Below are positions 17,181 to 26,325 of a stretch of DNA of 64,000 nt, piece after piece. The stretch spans positions 234,981 through 298,980 of the forward strand of contig NZ_QKNS01000008.1 of NCBI RefSeq assembly GCF_003231285.1, written 5' to 3'. Source of the stretch: Hymenobacter sediminis. Lineage in GTDB: Bacteria > Bacteroidota > Bacteroidia > Cytophagales > Hymenobacteraceae. A program made the position numbers and the translations under genes. Each line of letters opens with the position of its first letter. The stretch's first letter is position 1. A model generated the notes under the pieces. That model was not told the DNA's origin and ran no database searches. It was given only the letters and a program-made list of their open reading frames with translations.

Positions 17181-18071
17181 TCATACCTCAGCAATGGTCA
17201 GTACTGGAATGCTGCTGTGTGCCAGGAGCCCCGCCGTTACACTTTGCAGAAACTGCTCGCCCGCAAATGTGCGCTGCCTGGTCACGAACGAGAGTAGATC
17301 GGCGCGGTGGCGGGCTGCCACGTGCCGGATACCTAACTCCACGCACGGAAAGCGGGTAGTAGCCACCGTGTGAGCCACGCCGCGCAATAGCCCCGATTGG
17401 TGCAGCCGGTCTGCTATTTCCTCCATAGCCGGTGAGGCCGGGCTGGTGTACACATGAATACCGATAACCTCGGGGAGCAACTGGGCAAGCAGGCGCTCCA
17501 CGTCGCCGGGTAGGTGCGTGAGCGTGAGCGGGTAGCGCGAGTGCGTGAGTTGGGCCAGCAGCCCCGGAATGGTAGCGGCGGCGGCAGGCAGGCGCACGGC
17601 GCGGCGGTCAGTATCGAGCACGATACGCCGCGGCACAGGGCCAGCCCGGAACGTGTTAGGAACTACTAGCAAAGGTTGCGTCAGTTGCCGCACCAGGTGC
17701 AGGGCCGTGCTACGGGTAGCCGGAGTCAGGAGCTTAGCGGGGTTGCCGTTGCCAACCACCACTACGTGGCCAGTACCTAGGCCTAGTGCCTCATTTAAGC
17801 GCTCAATAGGGTTGCGGAAGGCAATTACCTCGTAGCTGCAAGGCACCTCCAGTGGCACCTGAGTGGCCAGTGCGGCTAGCTTCCGGTGCCGGATGCTGAC
17901 ATCAATTTCATCTGGGCCGGTATGGAAACAAGAGCCCTCGGGCGTGTCCTCATCAGGAAGTATATGCCACAGCCAAACCTGACCGCCCACATGCCGGGCC
18001 ACGGCCACCGCATATTGCATAGCGTTGGCCGCGGTAGCCGAAAAGTCGGTCAGGACGTGGAACGTGAGCAT
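17181..18071 (-). CDS. universal stress protein, tandem UspA domains
   Basis: A 296-residue cytoplasmic protein made of two UspA-like halves (about 1-140 and 150-295). The first starts MLTFHVLTDFSATAANAMQYA and has the nucleotide-binding-type loop HVVVVGNGNP with TRSTALHLVRQLTQPLLVVP; the second is more divergent and ends TAGLLAHSSIPVLTIAEV. The G-x2-G-x9-G(S/T) motif is only partly kept, so ATP binding is uncertain. Tandem UspAs of this sort are abundant in Bacteroidota and respond to starvation or redox stress. The second gene of this kind lies at 19826, with three small stress-type genes in between. Confidence 0.85.
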   Translation of the reverse strand: MLTFHVLTDFSATAANAMQYAVAVARHVGGQVWLWHILPDEDTPEGSCFHTGPDEIDVSIRHRKLAALATQVPLEVPCSYEVIAFRNPIERLNEALGLGTGHVVVVGNGNPAKLLTPATRSTALHLVRQLTQPLLVVPNTFRAGPVPRRIVLDTDRRAVRLPAAAATIPGLLAQLTHSRYPLTLTHLPGDVERLLAQLLPEVIGIHVYTSPASPAMEEIADRLHQSGLLRGVAHTVATTRFPCVELGIRHVAARHRADLLSFVTRQRTFAGEQFLQSVTAGLLAHSSIPVLTIAEV

Positions 18072-18274
18072 GTAGCAGGCGCTGCGAGTGACGAAAACAA
18101 CCGTTTTGAAAGGTACACTTTTCCGTAGCGCCCAGAATTAATATAAAATTAAAAAGATCTTATAATCAGATATTTCTACCTCAACCGTAGTAAAAAGCGT
18201 GGTAGTGCGCCTGTAATGGCCTTTGCCCGCCGCCAAGGGGTAGGCGGCGGGGTGCACCTTAGTAGTGAAGCAGC

Positions 18275-18562
18275 CTATCTGTCCCCGTCGAGCAGTTCGT
18301 TGTACTCGGGGTGGCGCCTCACGAAGCTATCCATAAACTCGCAGCTAGTCCGCACTTTTAGCTGCTGCTCCTTGGCATAAGTCAGTCCGGCGCGGGCCAG
18401 CTCTTCTGCCACGCCTTGGCCTCGCAGCCCTTCGTCTACATACGTGTGGGTAAAATCGATAATGCCCTGCTGGGGCTTGCTGTACGCCAACTCGCCAACG
18501 TAGCCGTTTTGCGAAACCGTAAATTCCTGATCAGAAGCGTGGTGATTAATAGAAGAAGCCAT
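18275..18562 (-). CDS. small GNAT-type N-acetyltransferase
   Basis: A 95-residue protein (ATG at 18562, MASSINHHASD). It matches the minimal acetyltransferase family (COG2388, YjdJ/GNAT_acetyltr_2 type): FTVSQNGYVGELAYS at the start, IDFTHTYVDEGLRGQGVAEELARAGL carrying the acetyl-CoA pyrophosphate-binding RGQGVA loop, and a C-terminal CEFMDSFVRRHPEY. The length fits the family. Substrate is unknown. Starting upstream at 18649 would add a Cys/Phe-rich non-family stretch. The neighbours are stress-type proteins. Confidence 0.88.
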   Translation of the reverse strand: MASSINHHASDQEFTVSQNGYVGELAYSKPQQGIIDFTHTYVDEGLRGQGVAEELARAGLTYAKEQQLKVRTSCEFMDSFVRRHPEYNELLDGDR

Positions 18563-18722
18563 ACAGAGGAAAACCAAAAAAGAGAAACAAGGTCGACAGT
18601 TGCGGTAAGCACCGCCATTTGCCGGGTATTTACGTATGAAGAGCAGCACCGGCCACTAGGGCCGGGCTTTCTTTTGCTTTCCTCTGATTTCCCTGGTTTC
18701 CCACTCTCTTCTTTTCCATACC

Positions 18723-19229
18723 ATGACACATACTCCCGAAAATCCCGACCTCACGCCTCAGAATTCCGATAAACCTGCCTCTGATTTGCATACACCGCAA
18801 TACGGCGAGTTTGGCAAGCCTTCTGATGCGGCGGCCAGCCAGGCCCAGCAAGCGGGCAGCCTCACCCAAGGTGGGCAAATGGCCCCGCCGGTAGCCTTCC
18901 CGGAGCAGCGCGGCAGCACCCCTCAGAACCTCGACCCTTCTCTCGTACGCCAAGTATCCGACTCGGAGTACGATGAACAGCGCGAAGGTTGGGCCCAGGA
19001 TGACCCACGCTACGGCGGGGGTACGCGCAACTGGGCAACCAACGAGCCGGCTAACCGCAGCACCGGCCCCGCCGCTGAAGACGACGAGCATCCGCGCAAC
19101 CCCAACGTGGGCAAAAACGATAACCCCGACGAATTCAGTGCGCTCCGCCCCGATGAAGGCCGTGGCATTCCGGGTGCAGGCAAGGACGACGCTGGTCCTT
19201 ACTTTGAGGCCTCCGACAAAGACAAATAA
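18723..19229 (+). CDS. hypothetical disordered acidic protein
   Basis: A 168-residue protein of unknown function, rich in Pro, Asp, Asn, Gln and Gly with almost no hydrophobic core. Residues such as TPENPDLTPQNSDKP and DEHPRNPNVGKNDNPDE make it intrinsically disordered. No signal peptide, membrane segment or known domain is visible. Divergent from the GNAT gene and 81 nt ahead of a second, similar small gene, in a block flanked by two UspA genes. This setting and composition resemble hydrophilin-like stress proteins, but that is only inference. Codon-position bias and the clean start support it being real. Confidence 0.7.
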   Translation: MTHTPENPDLTPQNSDKPASDLHTPQYGEFGKPSDAAASQAQQAGSLTQGGQMAPPVAFPEQRGSTPQNLDPSLVRQVSDSEYDEQREGWAQDDPRYGGGTRNWATNEPANRSTGPAAEDDEHPRNPNVGKNDNPDEFSALRPDEGRGIPGAGKDDAGPYFEASDKDK

Positions 19230-19310
19230 GCGCGTTTTTCTGATCTGATAATCTGACTGTGCAGGGGGGCAACCCTGGTTTTACTCCCTGCACATTTTCC
19301 TTTCTTTCCT

Positions 19311-19586
19311 ATGGCTACTGACCCCAATCAAGACCCCGCTGCTGCCCTCGACCCCAACTCGGGTGCTAACCTGACGGAGGAGCAGCGCAAGCACCGCGAA
19401 GAGCTGTACAGCTACAAGCGCGACGAAGAAGGCACCCTCGACACCTCGGCCCGCCTCGAAGAAGAAACCACGGGTATTCCGCTGGACGGCGCGGGCAATG
19501 CTGGCCCCGACGCCGACAACATGAGCCGCCGCGACGAGCTAGACATCCCGGGCTTCAACAACCCTATCGACGACAACAACCGCTAG
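19311..19586 (+). CDS. hypothetical small disordered protein
   Basis: A 91-residue hydrophilic protein with no hydrophobic segment. The sequence begins MATDPNQDPAAALDPNS, has a charged middle (EEQRKHREELYSYKRDEEG) and ends in repeated Asp/Asn (ELDIPGFNNPIDDNNR). Function is unknown. Like the gene before it, it looks like a stress-associated disordered protein; the two may be coexpressed (81-nt gap, no terminator between them). Confidence 0.7.
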   Translation: MATDPNQDPAAALDPNSGANLTEEQRKHREELYSYKRDEEGTLDTSARLEEETTGIPLDGAGNAGPDADNMSRRDELDIPGFNNPIDDNNR

Positions 19587-19825
19587 CCGGCCGGGAGCCT
19601 TTGTAAGCCTGCGTGGCCTACCCCTCCCCAAGCGGCCAACTGGCATCCGACACCCCCGGAAGGTCAGCAATCCTGGAAGCTCACTTGGCTTCTGGAGTTG
19701 CTGGCCTTTCGGCTGATTTGGGGGGTAGGGCGGCTGGACCTGTCGTTGCTACCCCTGACATTGGGGTGGATTTCGCGTATCTAAATCTTCCGCGTAGCTT
19801 TCTGTTCTCCCAATCCTACTCGCCT

Positions 19826-20647
19826 ATGGCTGCCCCCTTCCTTGTTCTGACTGATTTTACTGCCGCCGCCGACCATGCCCTGCGCTACGCAGCGGTCTTG
19901 GCCACTGCCGCGCAGGCCGCGCTGGTAGTACTCCATATCCGGCGCGAAACCTTATTGGACCCGGACGCTTTCACTGGCACAATTCGCCACATGAGTGAGG
20001 GCGAAATTGCGGCGGCTCTGCAGGAGCGGGTGCAGCCCTTGGGTGTGCCACACACCGTAGAATCGGCGGTGGATGGCGTAGAGGGTGCCGTGGCCGACGC
20101 CGTCCGACGGCACGCGCCTTCCCTGGTGATACTGGGCAAACCCGACACTGAAACTACTCCCGATGAGTTGGTCAGCAGTACCTCGCTAAAGCTATTGCGA
20201 GCCACCCGCACCCCTTTGCTAGTAGTACCCGAAGGATCGGATGCGCCCGTTCCGCCGCAGTGCGTAACTATTGCCGCCGACAACCAACCCATTGACCTGA
20301 AAGAACAGTCGGCAAATGTGCAGGAGCTATTGCAGGCCCTACAGCCACGCCTGACGGTAACCCACGTAGCCGAGCCCGAAAACAGCGACACTTGCGCGCC
20401 CGCTCTCACGGCTATTACCAACAGCGGTATTATTGGCAGTACTACTCACCGCATTCATGCCCACGGCGTACGGCACCGCCGAATTCCGGAGGGCATTTTG
20501 CAAGCCGCCGCCGAAACCAAGGCCGATTTACTGGTTCTGATAGCCCGTCGCCGCAGCTTCCTGGGCCAGCTTTTCAACCGCAGCGTTACCTCCCAAGTTA
20601 TTCTGCACGGCAAGCTGCCCATGCTGCTACTACCGGCTCTGGACTAG
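19826..20647 (+). CDS. universal stress protein, tandem UspA domains
   Basis: A 273-residue cytoplasmic protein with two UspA halves. It opens MAAPFLVLTDFTAAADHALRYAAVLA, shows LVILGKPDTE and STSLKLLRATRTPLLVVPEG in half one, and half two ends LVLIARRRSFLGQLFNRSVTSQVILHGKLPMLLLP. That second stretch is the well-conserved UspA C-terminus with the Ser/Thr after the glycine region. The start at 19826 matches the family; the in-frame extension to 19613 encodes atypical sequence. Paralogue of the gene at 17181, on the opposite strand. Confidence 0.87.
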   Translation: MAAPFLVLTDFTAAADHALRYAAVLATAAQAALVVLHIRRETLLDPDAFTGTIRHMSEGEIAAALQERVQPLGVPHTVESAVDGVEGAVADAVRRHAPSLVILGKPDTETTPDELVSSTSLKLLRATRTPLLVVPEGSDAPVPPQCVTIAADNQPIDLKEQSANVQELLQALQPRLTVTHVAEPENSDTCAPALTAITNSGIIGSTTHRIHAHGVRHRRIPEGILQAAAETKADLLVLIARRRSFLGQLFNRSVTSQVILHGKLPMLLLPALD

Positions 20648-20656
20648 CTTCTGGCT

Positions 20657-20714
20657 CCGCACTACACGCAAAAGCCCCCACCAAATTTGGCGGGGGCCTC
20701 TGTGTGTAGTGCGG
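20657..20714. terminator. 58-bp imperfect palindrome / bidirectional terminator
   Basis: Inner stem GCCCCCaCC / GGcGGGGGC with a central AAATTT, inside outer arms CCGCACTACACGCA / TGTGTGTAGTGCGG with one mismatch. It lies between the UspA gene and the convergent TonB receptor. Confidence 0.75.
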
Positions 20715-20782
20715 CCTTATTACTTGGCAACGGTGTTTTTAACAGGTTTGCCTACCCCTGTACAGGTTACAAACCTTCTATC

Positions 20783-22903
20783 CTACCAGCGCCAGCCGGC
20801 CTGAATGCCCGCGTACCAGTTACGGCCGGGTGCGGGTTGGAAGTACCGGCCCCCAAAAGCATTCAGGTCATTGCCCAGAGAATACCGGCGGTTGGTGGCG
20901 TTTTCGAGGCCCCCGAAGATGTCCAGCCCCAGCCCCAGTGGCAGCTCTCGCCGCCAGCCAACCCGGCTCCCAAACGTCCAGTAGCCGGGGGCGTACTCGG
21001 TATTGGCATCGTTGAGGGGTAGGCGGGCTTGGTGGTTGATGGTAGGGTTAAGGTAGAAGCCCAGCCGCTCATTGAAGTCGAGGCCGGTGGTGAGTGTGTG
21101 CGGAGCGGTACCCGTGAGGCGGTTGCCACTGAAGTTGTTGCCCCCGCTCTCATAGCTCCCGAAGCGGTAGTGGTTATAGGCATAGCTCACGAAGGCCCGC
21201 AGCCCATAGCTTGGGGCTAGTGCCTGACTACCGGCCCCTACCCCCGCCGTGCGCCAAAGCCAACCGCTAAGAGCTGCTTCAATACCCCGTTGCCGGGTGG
21301 AGCCGGCATTAGCAAAAAGCTGCGTGCCTTGCTCCGTGGTGCGGGTAGTAATGGTTTGCCGCTGGCGTAGATCATAGAAAGCCACATCGTAGCGTAACCG
21401 CTCCTGCCAAAGCTGCCCCCGTGCTCCTACCTCGTAGCTAGTGCCTCGCTCGGCCTGCAATGCCCGGTTGATGGAAGCATCCGAAGGCCGAATTTCTTCT
21501 TCTGTCGGGGGTGAGAAACCCGAGCTTACACTGGCATACACTGACAGCCCCAGCCCAAATTCGCGCAGCAGCGCTACCCGCGGCGACACCTCCGGTCGGA
21601 AATTCCGCTCTAGCTCGTAGTCGGCGGGGCGGGCGGCGGCGTCGGAAAGGCGGCTGATACGGTAGCGCAAACGGTTGTAGCTGGCCCCGGCCGTAAGCAG
21701 CAGGCCAGCGGGCAGTTCGTAGTCGGCCTGGGCGAAAGCAAAACCCGTGAGTGTCCGGATTTCGTCATCGTAGCGCAGGGAACCGGGAGTACCGGCGCGG
21801 TTCTGGTAGTTGCGGGAGCTTTCGAAGCCAGTCTGACCCTCGCCGCCCCCCTGCAGCCGCAGTGTCCGGCCGGCCAGGGTGGTGCGGTAGTTGGCCACTA
21901 CTCTGCCGCCGCCGCCCAATAAGGTATTACGCTCAAAATCCACTAGGTATGGTGTGTTGATGCGGCTGCCGCTCAGGTAGAGGGTAGTGCGCAAACTCAG
22001 GCGCTCCGAAAACCGGGCCTCGTGGGTACCGCCCAGAAGGGCCGCGCGGGAGGCGTAGTAGGTCCGCTGCTCCACGGTGCCAGGGCTAGTAGCTGTACCA
22101 GGCCGGGCCTGGCGGGGGTTAGCCTCGAACTGGGCGCGGGTAAGGCCGCCAGGCAGCTGATACGTTAGGTCGGAGTAGAGAGCGTGTAAGCTCAGGGTTT
22201 GCTTTTCGGAGGGTTGCCACTCACCGTCCAGGGCCAGCACGTCGCGGCGCAGGGCGCTCTGTTGCCGGTAGCCATCCAGGCTTTGACGGGCATAGGTAGC
22301 ACGCAGATAGCCTGTGGCTGTGCCCGTTTCAGCCGAAACCGTGTAGCGCCGCAGCCCAAAGCTCCCAGCCGTGAAGCCCACCTGCGCCCTGCTAACGCCC
22401 GGGGTTGGCCGCCGTCCTGTCAGAAGCACGGCCCCTCCGGTGCCGGCACCATATACGCTGGCCGCCGGACCTTTTATAACCTCAAGCCCCCCTAATAGAG
22501 CTGGGTCAAGCAGGTTCAGAGGGGTGCTGCCGCTGGCTTCTGTGAAGGGCAGGCCCTGGTAATATACTTTGGTGTTGCGTACCCCAAACGGCGAGCGAAG
22601 CGTGCTGCCCCGCACGCTCAGTCGGTAGCTGGCCGTAGCGCGCTCTTCCAGCCGCACACCGGGTATAGTGTTCACAGCCTGCGTCAGGGCGTTTTGTGGG
22701 AAGCGCTCTAACACACGCGCATCCAATACGCCTACGGAAGCGGCCGTGCGCCGCAGAGGCAGCTGTTGCCCGTAGCCGGTTACGGTGGCCTCGGGCAGTA
22801 CCTGCGGGCGAAGCATGGCGGTATCGGGAGGGGTAGGAAGGGGCTGCTGGGCCACGGCGGAAACAGGCAGCAACAGCAGAGAAAAGGTGTAACGATAGGT
22901 CAT
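20783..22903 (-). CDS. TonB-dependent receptor
   Basis: A 706-residue outer-membrane active transporter. Signal peptide MTYRYTFSLLLLPVSAVAQ, plug domain about 35-150 (LPEATVTGYGQQLPLRRTAASVGVLD, IPGVRLEERATASYRLSVRGSTLRSPFGVR, LLGGLEVIKGPAASVYGAGTGGAVLL), then a beta-barrel ending in the aromatic GIQAGWRW. There is no N-terminal carboxypeptidase-like domain and no SusD partner, and the plug resembles FecA/siderophore-type receptors rather than SusC. A role in iron-chelate or vitamin uptake is likely, with the ligand unknown. No riboswitch or Fur box is visible by eye in the leader. Confidence 0.92.
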   Translation of the reverse strand: MTYRYTFSLLLLPVSAVAQQPLPTPPDTAMLRPQVLPEATVTGYGQQLPLRRTAASVGVLDARVLERFPQNALTQAVNTIPGVRLEERATASYRLSVRGSTLRSPFGVRNTKVYYQGLPFTEASGSTPLNLLDPALLGGLEVIKGPAASVYGAGTGGAVLLTGRRPTPGVSRAQVGFTAGSFGLRRYTVSAETGTATGYLRATYARQSLDGYRQQSALRRDVLALDGEWQPSEKQTLSLHALYSDLTYQLPGGLTRAQFEANPRQARPGTATSPGTVEQRTYYASRAALLGGTHEARFSERLSLRTTLYLSGSRINTPYLVDFERNTLLGGGGRVVANYRTTLAGRTLRLQGGGEGQTGFESSRNYQNRAGTPGSLRYDDEIRTLTGFAFAQADYELPAGLLLTAGASYNRLRYRISRLSDAAARPADYELERNFRPEVSPRVALLREFGLGLSVYASVSSGFSPPTEEEIRPSDASINRALQAERGTSYEVGARGQLWQERLRYDVAFYDLRQRQTITTRTTEQGTQLFANAGSTRQRGIEAALSGWLWRTAGVGAGSQALAPSYGLRAFVSYAYNHYRFGSYESGGNNFSGNRLTGTAPHTLTTGLDFNERLGFYLNPTINHQARLPLNDANTEYAPGYWTFGSRVGWRRELPLGLGLDIFGGLENATNRRYSLGNDLNAFGGRYFQPAPGRNWYAGIQAGWRW

Positions 22904-23537
22904 ATACGAAACGATTCGGCAGCGGGCGGCTACCCCTTGTTAGCCGGCCAGAAAGACCGAGGCTGATGAGGTAGCCAGAAGCTATACCGAGTTGCCGCCA
23001 TTTCGTTTGCCGAAAGGACGAAATCGTAGCTTGTGGTGAAGGCTATCTGCTTCCCAAAAGCAACTTTCTACCTAGAGGGCGCAAAAAATTTTCGATTTTT
23101 TGCGCCCTGCCGCTACCCTCAAAAAACTGTAGATGCCTTTACTCCGGTGGGTCAACTAGTGTCGAGCTATAACTGTCAGGAAAAGCAAGATGCCAGTCCG
23201 AATGTTGAGCTAGACAGTTTTATCATCAACTTGTACTCAGCTCATTAAATTTATCATACATTCCCTATATTTTCCAAGCAAATCTTAGTTTATGGATGAG
23301 CTTTGCTTCTTTATCTCAACTCTGCTAGTAGACTAAAAAGGCCTATTAGAAGATTGTAAAACCACATTTATTAAGGTTCTTTAATATAACAATAACAATA
23401 AAAACTAAAACTTTATTTTAAGCTATTAGTATTGCATCTTGTTACAAAGCAAAAGCTCAGTGAAATATGCTGTTGCCAATGCCTGCTAGCCTGCCCTCAG
23501 ACGATGCATGTGATAAACGACTAACCCCAACGAATGC
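22904..23537. other. intergenic region with one strong hairpin
   Basis: 634 bases between divergent genes. The only clear structure is a 13-bp perfect hairpin at 23076-23108 (AGGGCGCAAAAAA / TTTTTTGCGCCCT). The region 23220-23480 is strongly AT-rich, probably the kinase promoter. A frame of 71 codons across the hairpin (23033-23248) lacks coding features. Confidence 0.5.
23076..23108. terminator. isolated terminator-like hairpin
   Basis: A 13-bp perfect stem with A6/T6 inside the arms and a 7-nt loop. No gene ends next to it on either strand. Confidence 0.5.
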
Positions 23538-25670
23538 ATGAAACCTTTACTGACTGGGCCCGAGCCGAGCCTATCTTTTCAGGTGCCAGCTGATGCCGGG
23601 CGATATGTCGGCACAGAGCCTGAGCATGTAGCAAGTATGGTTGCTTTTCCCCTTACCGATTCAGCAGTTGAGCCCCGGCTTGAGGAACTAGCTCAGGATG
23701 CCGCCCGCCTATGCGCGGTACCAATAGCATCAATCAGCTTTCTTGATGCTGCTGGGCAGTGGGTGAAAGCCCAGACTGGCCTAGCTCAGCTGGAAATTCC
23801 GTGCGCGGCTCCGTTGTGCACCCAAACGCTGGCGGGTAATGCCTTGGTGCAGTTGCATGAGGCTAACACCCCCGAGCTGTTCCAGAACTCTTCCTTGCCT
23901 GCTCAAGGCCCTGCGGTAGTGTTCGGCGCGGCCTACCCCCTGCGCACGCCGGAAGGCCAGGCAGTGGGTGTACTGGCTGTGTACGATACCACCCCACGCA
24001 CCCTCAGCCCAGAGCAGCAAGTGTTTTTGGAGCTATTGGCCGGGCAAGCCAGTCAGCACCTGCAGCTGCGTGCGGCTTGCTTGGCTCAACAGGCCGCGGA
24101 AGCCGCCAGCCAGCGTCGTCAGTCCTTTCTGGCTGCCGTCAGCCACGAGATACGCACGCCTATTCATGGCATTATGGGGCTAACTCGTTTATTGCGAGAC
24201 AGTTTCATTACTCCACAACAGGAAGAGCACCTAAGCATTATCTCCTCAACTGCGGAGAACTTGCTCCTGGTTATCAATGATATCCTGGATTACAGCAAGG
24301 TAGAACTGGGCCGTATGGAGCTGGAACGCGTCCCCTTCGACGTGGCTGCTACCGTTCTGGACACGACCCGCTCCTTGCAGCACTTGGCCCAAAAAAAGGG
24401 CCTTGTGCTGCACACTCGTCTCCACGACACCGCCATTCCGACGGTGGAGGGCGACCCGTTCCGTTTGCGTCAGGTGCTGTTGAACCTGATCAACAACGCG
24501 CTGAAGTTCACGGAAGTAGGCCAGATTACCGTTAGTGTAGAAGTCCGACACGAAGACGACCAGCAGGTTCATCTGGACTTCTGCGTGGAGGATACCGGCA
24601 TTGGCATCAGCCCCGACAAGTCAGAGGAAATCTTCCGGGCTTTCGACCAGGCTGCGGCCAGCACGGCTCGGCGCTACGGAGGCACTGGCCTGGGACTTAC
24701 CATCTGCAAAAGCCTGATTGAACTGCAACAAGGCCGAATTTGGCTGGATAGCCAGCCCGGCTGCGGCAGTTGCTTCCGCTTTTCGCTGGCCTACCCTATC
24801 AGCGCCTACGAACCTCAGCCTGAGGATGTGCTGCCGGTGCTGGAGCCTGGCCTATTGCAAGGTCTTTCGGTGCTACTGGCCGAAGATAACTCCGTGAACA
24901 AGCTCCTGGCTACTTCGCTTTTGCAGGGTTGGGGCGTGGAGGTAGAGGTAGCAGCCAACGGACGTCAGGCTCTGGACATGGCGGAAGCACAGCGCTACGA
25001 CCTGATTCTGATGGATATTCAGATGCCGCAGCTTACCGGCCTTGATGCCACAGCCTACCTGCGCGCTACCACCAACCCCAACCAGCACACGCCTATCATC
25101 GCCCTAACGGCCAATGCCATGAAGGACGAGGTAGCAGCCTATACCCAGCAGGGCTTCACTGATTACCTTATCAAACCGTACTCGGAGGCTGATTTGTACC
25201 GGGTTATCGTGCGGGCTACCGGTCGTACGGAAGCAACGCCTGATCTGCCCCAGCCTACCTACAACTTCTCCCAGCTAGGCCGTTTGGCCCACGACCAGGA
25301 GTTTATTCGCAAGATGCAGCAGCTTTTCCTGGACACGGTGCCAGGCCAGTTGCAGCAGCTCCGCGAAGCATTGGCTCAGCGCCACTGGAAGGTTGCCAGC
25401 TCACTCACGCACAGCCTGCGCTCAACCTATGGCAGCCTGCAGATGGAAGAAGCTACTAACTGCCTCAAACAGCTGGAGAAGGCTATGCAGACCCCGCCCC
25501 CTACCCCCACGCCGTTGCTTAACCTCCTGAATCTGCTCACCACCATCACCAATCGTATGGCCGACACGTTTGCCGAGCACCTGCAACAGGCCACACAATT
25601 AGATAAGTCAGCTCCTGGTGCCAGCTCTTTTGCAGAGGACCCTGAGCAGAGTGTACTGGTACCAGCCTAG
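23538..25670 (+). CDS. hybrid sensor histidine kinase (GAF-HisKA-HATPase-REC-HPt)
   Basis: A 710-residue cytoplasmic phosphorelay protein without transmembrane segments. Residues about 40-180 form a GAF domain (RLCAVPIASISFLDAAGQWVKA). HisKA carries His203 in AAVSHEIRTPIHG. HATPase_c has an N-box (LLNLINNALKFTE), EDTGIGIS and GGTGLGLTICKSL. REC phosphoacceptor is Asp493 (LILMDIQMP). A C-terminal HPt has His625 (LTHSLRSTYGSLQ). All phosphorelay residues are kept. It lies upstream of the stand-alone receiver that heads the exopolysaccharide operon and may phosphorylate it, but 655 bases separate them. Confidence 0.92.
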   Translation: MKPLLTGPEPSLSFQVPADAGRYVGTEPEHVASMVAFPLTDSAVEPRLEELAQDAARLCAVPIASISFLDAAGQWVKAQTGLAQLEIPCAAPLCTQTLAGNALVQLHEANTPELFQNSSLPAQGPAVVFGAAYPLRTPEGQAVGVLAVYDTTPRTLSPEQQVFLELLAGQASQHLQLRAACLAQQAAEAASQRRQSFLAAVSHEIRTPIHGIMGLTRLLRDSFITPQQEEHLSIISSTAENLLLVINDILDYSKVELGRMELERVPFDVAATVLDTTRSLQHLAQKKGLVLHTRLHDTAIPTVEGDPFRLRQVLLNLINNALKFTEVGQITVSVEVRHEDDQQVHLDFCVEDTGIGISPDKSEEIFRAFDQAAASTARRYGGTGLGLTICKSLIELQQGRIWLDSQPGCGSCFRFSLAYPISAYEPQPEDVLPVLEPGLLQGLSVLLAEDNSVNKLLATSLLQGWGVEVEVAANGRQALDMAEAQRYDLILMDIQMPQLTGLDATAYLRATTNPNQHTPIIALTANAMKDEVAAYTQQGFTDYLIKPYSEADLYRVIVRATGRTEATPDLPQPTYNFSQLGRLAHDQEFIRKMQQLFLDTVPGQLQQLREALAQRHWKVASSLTHSLRSTYGSLQMEEATNCLKQLEKAMQTPPPTPTPLLNLLNLLTTITNRMADTFAEHLQQATQLDKSAPGASSFAEDPEQSVLVPA

Positions 25671-26325
25671 CATGGTACTCTGTTACGTTTATTTTAAATT
25701 TTTAAGCGCCCACTTAAGCCTTATCTCTTTTTTCTGCTCTCTGTGCCCTCTAGCGTCTTCTGCTGGGCTAATTACTTGACGGCTTGAGTTGTTTTGAACT
25801 TATGCCACGATTTTTTTCCTGGGCAAATTTTCAAATCCAAATAACAATGAATATAATTACATAAAATTACAACATTGCTCAGTTGTGTTCGTATGAGCCG
25901 GTACATTGTAAGCTAAGCAATCAAGCCGCTGACAATGATCCAGCAACTGCCTTACCCAATCGCATGACAACGGACTATTGTTGACCCGGTTTCTGAAACC
26001 TGCTTAACGTAACTCACTTGCCAGCAGCGGCAGTAAAAAGCTGTTAATCACGGGCTACCAGCCTATTTTCCCGGAAGTACAGTTCCACGCTTGCTTCCTT
26101 CCCGCTCTGCTACAATTGCTCCCATAGGCTCCGGCCGGCACGTAGCTCTCTCCCAAAAAACCTCCCACCCGCCTACCTCTGTCAGCTCTTCGAGGCTGCC
26201 TGAGGGCCTTTTGGTGTGCCAATATGAAGCTAAAACTTCTGCCTGCACACTTAAGGACAAAATTTTATTCGATTAATATCATCAGGCACGCTGACTCTTT
26301 TCCCTCACCATAACCTCTGGCACTT
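25671..26325. other. intergenic region
   Basis: 655 bases. AT-rich patches at 25680-25880 and 26260-26290 may hold promoters. Short frames on both strands at 26063-26276 have no coding features. No clear hairpin, repeat or RNA is seen. Confidence 0.5.

Noticed and set aside
22904..23060. Cobalamin or TPP riboswitch ahead of the TonB receptor
   Set aside because: I looked for B12-box and thi-box sequences on the reverse strand and found no match.
23033..23248. 71-codon frame across the hairpin at 23076
   Set aside because: It reads through a perfect terminator-like hairpin and has no family resemblance.
26063..26276. Short frames on both strands in the gap before the receiver gene
   Set aside because: About 60 codons each, opposite one another, with no coding features.
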